Assembly: GCF_002261185.1 (NCBI RefSeq)
Contig: NZ_NEVQ01000023.1
Coordinates: 142,116 to 206,115 of the forward strand
DNA from: Bordetella genomosp. 4
GTDB lineage: Bacteria; Pseudomonadota; Gammaproteobacteria; Burkholderiales; Burkholderiaceae_B
DNA length: 64,000 nt
Reading direction: 5' to 3'
Shown: in pieces, positions 60,991 to 64,000 of the stretch
Layout of the letters: each line of letters starts with the position of its first letter
Position numbering within the stretch: position 1 is the first letter of the stretch
The notes under the pieces: model-generated
Databases searched by the model: none
What the model was told of the DNA's origin: nothing
What the model saw: the letters and a program-made list of their open reading frames with translations, nothing else
Program-made: the position numbers and the translations under genes

Positions 60991-62274
60991 ATGGACACCG
61001 CATCAACGGTATCGCCAGCAACGGGCAAGGCCTCTCCTTCAGCAGGCCGTCTGATCGCCGCCGCCTCCATCGGCAATGCACTGGAATGGTTTGACCTGGT
61101 GGTTTACGGTTTTTTCGCCGCGACCATTTCGCGCTTGTTTTTCCCGAACGAAAACGAAACGATTTCGCTGCTGATCACGCTGGGTACCTTTGGCGTATCG
61201 TTTTTCATGCGTCCGCTGGGTGCATTGGTGCTCGGCGTGTACGCCGATCGTGTCGGCCGCCGTGCCACCTTGACGCTGGCCATCACGCTCATGATGCTGG
61301 GCACATTGATGATCGCCGTCATGCCCACCTATGCCGCGATCGGCATCTGGGCGCCCATCGGCATTGTGATCGCTCGCATGATTCAGGGCTTTTCCGCAGG
61401 TGGAGAGTTCGGCAGCGCCACCGCCTTTCTGGCCGAGCACAGCCCGAACCGCCGCGGCTTCTTTGCCAGTTGGCAAGTCGCCAGCCAAGGCCTGACCACC
61501 ATCCTGGCCGCCGGCTTCGGCACTGGCCTCAATGCCTGGTTGACGACCGAACAACTCGAGAGCTGGGGTTGGCGTGTGCCGTTTTTCTTTGGCCTCTTGA
61601 TCGGTCCCGTCGCGTACTACATCCGCACCCGCATCGACGAAACGCCGGAGTTTCTCGCGGCAGAGCGTACTGAATCGCCGTTGGCCGACACCTTCACGCA
61701 ACACCGCACGCGCTTGATCCTCGCCATCGGCTCGGTCGTACTGGGCACGGTTGCGACTTATCTGATTCTCTACATGCCCACGTATGCGGTCAAACAACTG
61801 GGTATCCCCGCATCCGCCGCATTTGCTGCAACGCTGATCACCGGCGTCGTTCAATTCATCTTTGCGCCCATCGTGGGCCATTGGTCAGATCGACACGGAC
61901 GCACAGGCATCATGCTGACCTCGGCCGTGCTCTTTCTCGTCTTGATGTACCCGCTGTTCTTGCTACTGAGATCGTCGCCCACCTTTGCCACCATGATGGT
62001 GGTGCAGTTCGTGATCGGCGTCTTGTTGGCAGGTTACTTCGGCGCGCTGCCTGCGTTGTTGACCGATCTGTTCCCAACCCAGTCGCGCACGACCGGCATG
62101 TCACTGGGCTACAACATCGCTGTCACGATCTTTGGCGGATTCGCGCCGTTCATCATCGCCTGGCTGATATCGATCAGCGGCAACAAACTCGCGCCGAGCT
62201 TCTATGTCATTTTCGCGGCCGTGATCAGCTTGATCTCGCTCATTGCCGTACGCAAAAATTTAGGCCTGCGCTGA
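60991..62274 (+). CDS. Metabolite:H+ symporter (MHS) family MFS transporter
   Basis: A 427-aa 12-span importer of the ProP/KgtP/ShiA type. Signatures: AASIGNALEWFDLVVYGFFAATISRLFFP in TM1, RPLGALVLGVYADRVGRRATLT between TM2 and TM3, and IARMIQGFSAGGEFGSATAFLAEHSPNRRGFFASWQ in TM4-5. These proteins import carboxylates, osmolytes or amino-acid derivatives. Sixteen bases separate it from the dehydratase-like gene, so the substrate is probably an amino acid or hydroxy-amino acid used by that enzyme. Confidence 0.92.
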   Translation: MDTASTVSPATGKASPSAGRLIAAASIGNALEWFDLVVYGFFAATISRLFFPNENETISLLITLGTFGVSFFMRPLGALVLGVYADRVGRRATLTLAITLMMLGTLMIAVMPTYAAIGIWAPIGIVIARMIQGFSAGGEFGSATAFLAEHSPNRRGFFASWQVASQGLTTILAAGFGTGLNAWLTTEQLESWGWRVPFFFGLLIGPVAYYIRTRIDETPEFLAAERTESPLADTFTQHRTRLILAIGSVVLGTVATYLILYMPTYAVKQLGIPASAAFAATLITGVVQFIFAPIVGHWSDRHGRTGIMLTSAVLFLVLMYPLFLLLRSSPTFATMMVVQFVIGVLLAGYFGALPALLTDLFPTQSRTTGMSLGYNIAVTIFGGFAPFIIAWLISISGNKLAPSFYVIFAAVISLISLIAVRKNLGLR

Positions 62275-62290
62275 ACCATAGGAAATCATC

Positions 62291-63274
62291 ATGACCACCT
62301 CTGCGGAAACATTACCCGTCCCGGATCTAGCCGCCATCACCGATCTGCATGGAGAACTGCAACGCTGGGTACGCACAACGCCTGTCGTTGCGAAATCCGA
62401 TTTTGATCCCGTTGCAGGCACGGATGTTTGCTTCAAATTCGAATTACTGCAAGCCAGCGGAACGTTCAAGGCGCGTGGCGCCTTTTCCAATCTGCTTGCG
62501 CTTGATCAAGCCCAGCGCAACGCCGGCGTCACCTGCGTCTCTGCCGGCAACCACGCGGTCGCCGTCGCCTACGCCGCCATGCGTTTGGAAATCCCCGCCA
62601 AGGTCGTCATGATCAAGACGGCAAGCCCTGCCCGCGTGTCCCTATGCCGGCAGTATGGCGCCGAGGTCGTCCTCGCTGAAGACGGCCCGTCCGCATTTGA
62701 AACGGTGCGCCGTATCGAGAGCGAAGAGGGCCGATTCTTCGTACATCCCTTCAACGGCTATCGCACCGTTCTAGGCACCGCGACGCTGGGCTACGAGTGG
62801 CTGCAACAAGCAGGCAAGCTTGACGCCGTCATCGTTCCCATCGGCGGTGGCGGTTTGATGGCAGGCGTCAGCACCGCCATCAAACTGCTCGATCCCCAGT
62901 GCCAAGTCATCGGCGTAGAGCCCGAAGGCGCCGATGCCATGCATCGCAGCTTTGCCGCGAATGGCCCCATCAAAATGGGTCCCATGCAAAGCATCGCCGA
63001 CAGCCTCATGGCGCCTCATACCGAGCAATACAGCTATAACCTGTGCCGCCAGAACGTGGACCGTCTCGTCACGGTCTCGGATGACGATCTGCGCAGCGCG
63101 ATGCGGCTGCTGTTCGATCAACTCAAACTGGCGACCGAACCCGCTTGCGCCGCGGCGACCGCAGCGTTGGTCGGAAAACTCAAAGACGAGTTGGCAGGCA
63201 AACGAGTCGGCGTATTGCTCTGCGGCACCAACACCGATCCTGCGACGTTCGCGAAACATCTGGGCGTCATGTAG
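62291..63274 (+). CDS. Threonine/serine dehydratase-like PLP enzyme
   Basis: A 327-aa fold type II PLP enzyme. The PLP lysine is Lys60 in ELLQASGTFKARGAFSN, the cofactor-carboxylate loop is SAGNHAVAVAYAA and the phosphate cup PIGGGGLMAGVS. No C-terminal ACT regulatory domain, so it is the catabolic type, as in TdcB, or a related hydroxy-amino-acid deaminase. It would convert threonine or serine-like substrates to 2-oxoacids plus ammonia. Pairing with an MHS importer supports a catabolic role. The gene is the last coding feature of the window. Confidence 0.88.
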   Translation: MTTSAETLPVPDLAAITDLHGELQRWVRTTPVVAKSDFDPVAGTDVCFKFELLQASGTFKARGAFSNLLALDQAQRNAGVTCVSAGNHAVAVAYAAMRLEIPAKVVMIKTASPARVSLCRQYGAEVVLAEDGPSAFETVRRIESEEGRFFVHPFNGYRTVLGTATLGYEWLQQAGKLDAVIVPIGGGGLMAGVSTAIKLLDPQCQVIGVEPEGADAMHRSFAANGPIKMGPMQSIADSLMAPHTEQYSYNLCRQNVDRLVTVSDDDLRSAMRLLFDQLKLATEPACAAATAALVGKLKDELAGKRVGVLLCGTNTDPATFAKHLGVM

Positions 63275-63317
63275 TTGGCCATGAATAGCTGGGTTGAGGT
63301 TGGTGTGCTTATTGGAC

Positions 63318-63481
63318 GTCGAGCCGAGGCAATCGGGCCGTAGGGGCTTCACAAAGCCGGTCCGGCCCGCGGGGGCCGGACACCGTGTTCGCTCGTCTCG
63401 TCCGGCCCGTTCGGGCCTACCTTCGACGTCCGCTCCACTCGGCTTTGAGGCGCCCCCACGGCCCGATTGCCTCGGCTCGAC
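63318..63481. repeat. 30-bp inverted repeat enclosing 104 bases
   Basis: The arms at 63318-63347 and 63452-63481 are inverted copies identical at 29 of 30 positions, starting GTCGAGCCGAGGCAATCGGG. The enclosed segment is itself full of smaller GC-rich palindromes (CCGGCCCGCGGGGGCCGG near 63360; GGCCCGTTCGGGCC near 63403). It could form a large cruciform or branched RNA and it begins 44 bases after the last gene. Confidence 0.85.
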
Positions 63482-63560
63482 TCGCAGTAATTCAGGCTCA
63501 TCACATCGCTGGCACGGCTGTCTTGCTTGGCGTTTTTTTGTAGCCCTGTTGGCAAAGAGA

Positions 63561-63838
63561 AAGATCTTGCAGGGCTGCTATTCGCGCGTGCCCTGCACAC
63601 GCGCGAATAGCGATCGGTCCGGGCATGCGGCGGGGTGGCGTGTTGCCAGTTTGGAAGATCTGCTTGGCCAGAGTTGATGCATGCGACGATGATGCGCAGC
63701 TCATCTCTAGGTATAACGAGATCGTAGCTCGAGAGATCTTCTGTTCATCTCCGATGCCAAACCCTTCGCATGCAGATCACGAACGCTGTTCATGGCCGCG
63801 CCCGTAGGCGGCCATGAATAGCAGCCCTGCAAGATCTT
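63561..63838. repeat. 23-bp perfect inverted repeat with nested hairpins
   Basis: AAGATCTTGCAGGGCTGCTA plus TTC (63561-63583) recurs inverted at 63816-63838 without a mismatch. Each arm runs into its own hairpin: TATTCGCGCGTG/CACGCGCGAATA at 63579-63609, and TTCATGGCCGC/GCGGCCATGAA at 63789-63818. GGCCATGAATAGC appears again directly after the dehydratase stop (63277-63289). The flanks look like ends of a small non-coding mobile or palindromic element. No frame inside looks coding. Confidence 0.8.
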
Positions 63839-64000
63839 CCTCCTTGCAAACGCCAGTGCTACGAAGCCTACGTAGACCAGTCGTGCCAGCGACAAGGGAA
63901 TCAGAGATTCTGCGAGTCGAGGCGGGGCAGTGACCGTGTTGGCGCGCCTCGGAGTCGAGCGAGGGAAACCGAAGGAGCGTAGCGACGAGGTTGACGAAGC

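Larger units (their letters stand above)
63275..64000. other. 726-base gene-free tail
   Basis: No reading frame longer than about 130 codons and none with recognisable protein features; frames here are chance openings in palindromic GC-rich DNA. It contains the two inverted-repeat structures described separately. The final 120 bases carry a further short inverted pair (CGAGGCG near 63922 and CGCCTCG near 63945). I see no tRNA or rRNA. Confidence 0.7.

Noticed and set aside
63294..63677. Open frames of up to 127 codons in the 3' tail
   Set aside because: They arise from the palindromic GC-rich repeats, and their translations are low-complexity with no similarity to known proteins.

Overview
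The window reads as chromosomal DNA of a high-GC betaproteobacterium of the Alcaligenaceae (Bordetella/Achromobacter group). Supporting signs are a Bug-family solute-binding protein, a birA-coaX (baf) gene pair, a DUF4148 repeat protein, a multi-gene LPS region and dense gene packing. The genus assignment is inference; no rRNA, tRNA, insertion sequence, integrase or CRISPR array was recognised.

Layout. 1-7.2 kb is housekeeping: the 5' end of ybeD, a D-amino-acid aminotransferase, dacC, a small hydrolase, birA-coaX plus a 50-aa membrane peptide, and a Bug protein with a PcaC-like decarboxylase. 7.4-25.6 kb is a surface-polysaccharide region. It has manC, an ABC-2 exporter (Wzm/Wzt), an FkbM methyltransferase with a coiled-coil tail, a 1219-aa protein with three glycosyltransferase modules and another GT4. 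Facing it are a GT4 and a WecA/WbpL-type initiating transferase, then an O-antigen ligase, waaA, waaC and an OafA-like acyltransferase. Together they describe an ABC-transporter-dependent O-chain that starts on undecaprenyl phosphate, is probably mannose-containing, is capped and exported, and is ligated to lipid A-core.

25.8-35.6 kb holds a CoxG-like protein, two exporters, a probable polymorphic toxin/immunity pair (29.1-30.6 kb), a YbhP/ClsB pair, aspS, a DUF502 protein and an FmdB zinc ribbon. 35.8-40.2 kb is a Fur-box-headed FecI/FecR/TonB-receptor surface-signalling iron system with a duplicated terminator before the receptor.

41.7-48.0 kb is the most unusual block: one minus-strand run encoding a sterol-desaturase-type hydroxylase, a fatty-acid desaturase, a fusion of a ketoacyl-synthase III to a haem-oxygenase-like (putative diiron) domain, an unrecognised 300-aa protein and a GMC oxidoreductase. 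I read it as an undescribed or little-described lipid-metabolite pathway. 48.1-63.3 kb returns to metabolism: a DapA-like aldolase, free-Met-sulfoxide reductase, a LysN-type aminotransferase, ubiA, two small periplasmic proteins, a FadR-type regulator facing malate synthase G with matching operators, a second siderophore receptor, a thioesterase, a nitroreductase, a Rid-family protein lacking the catalytic arginine, and an MHS transporter with a threonine-dehydratase-like enzyme. The last 0.7 kb has no gene but contains large nested inverted repeats.
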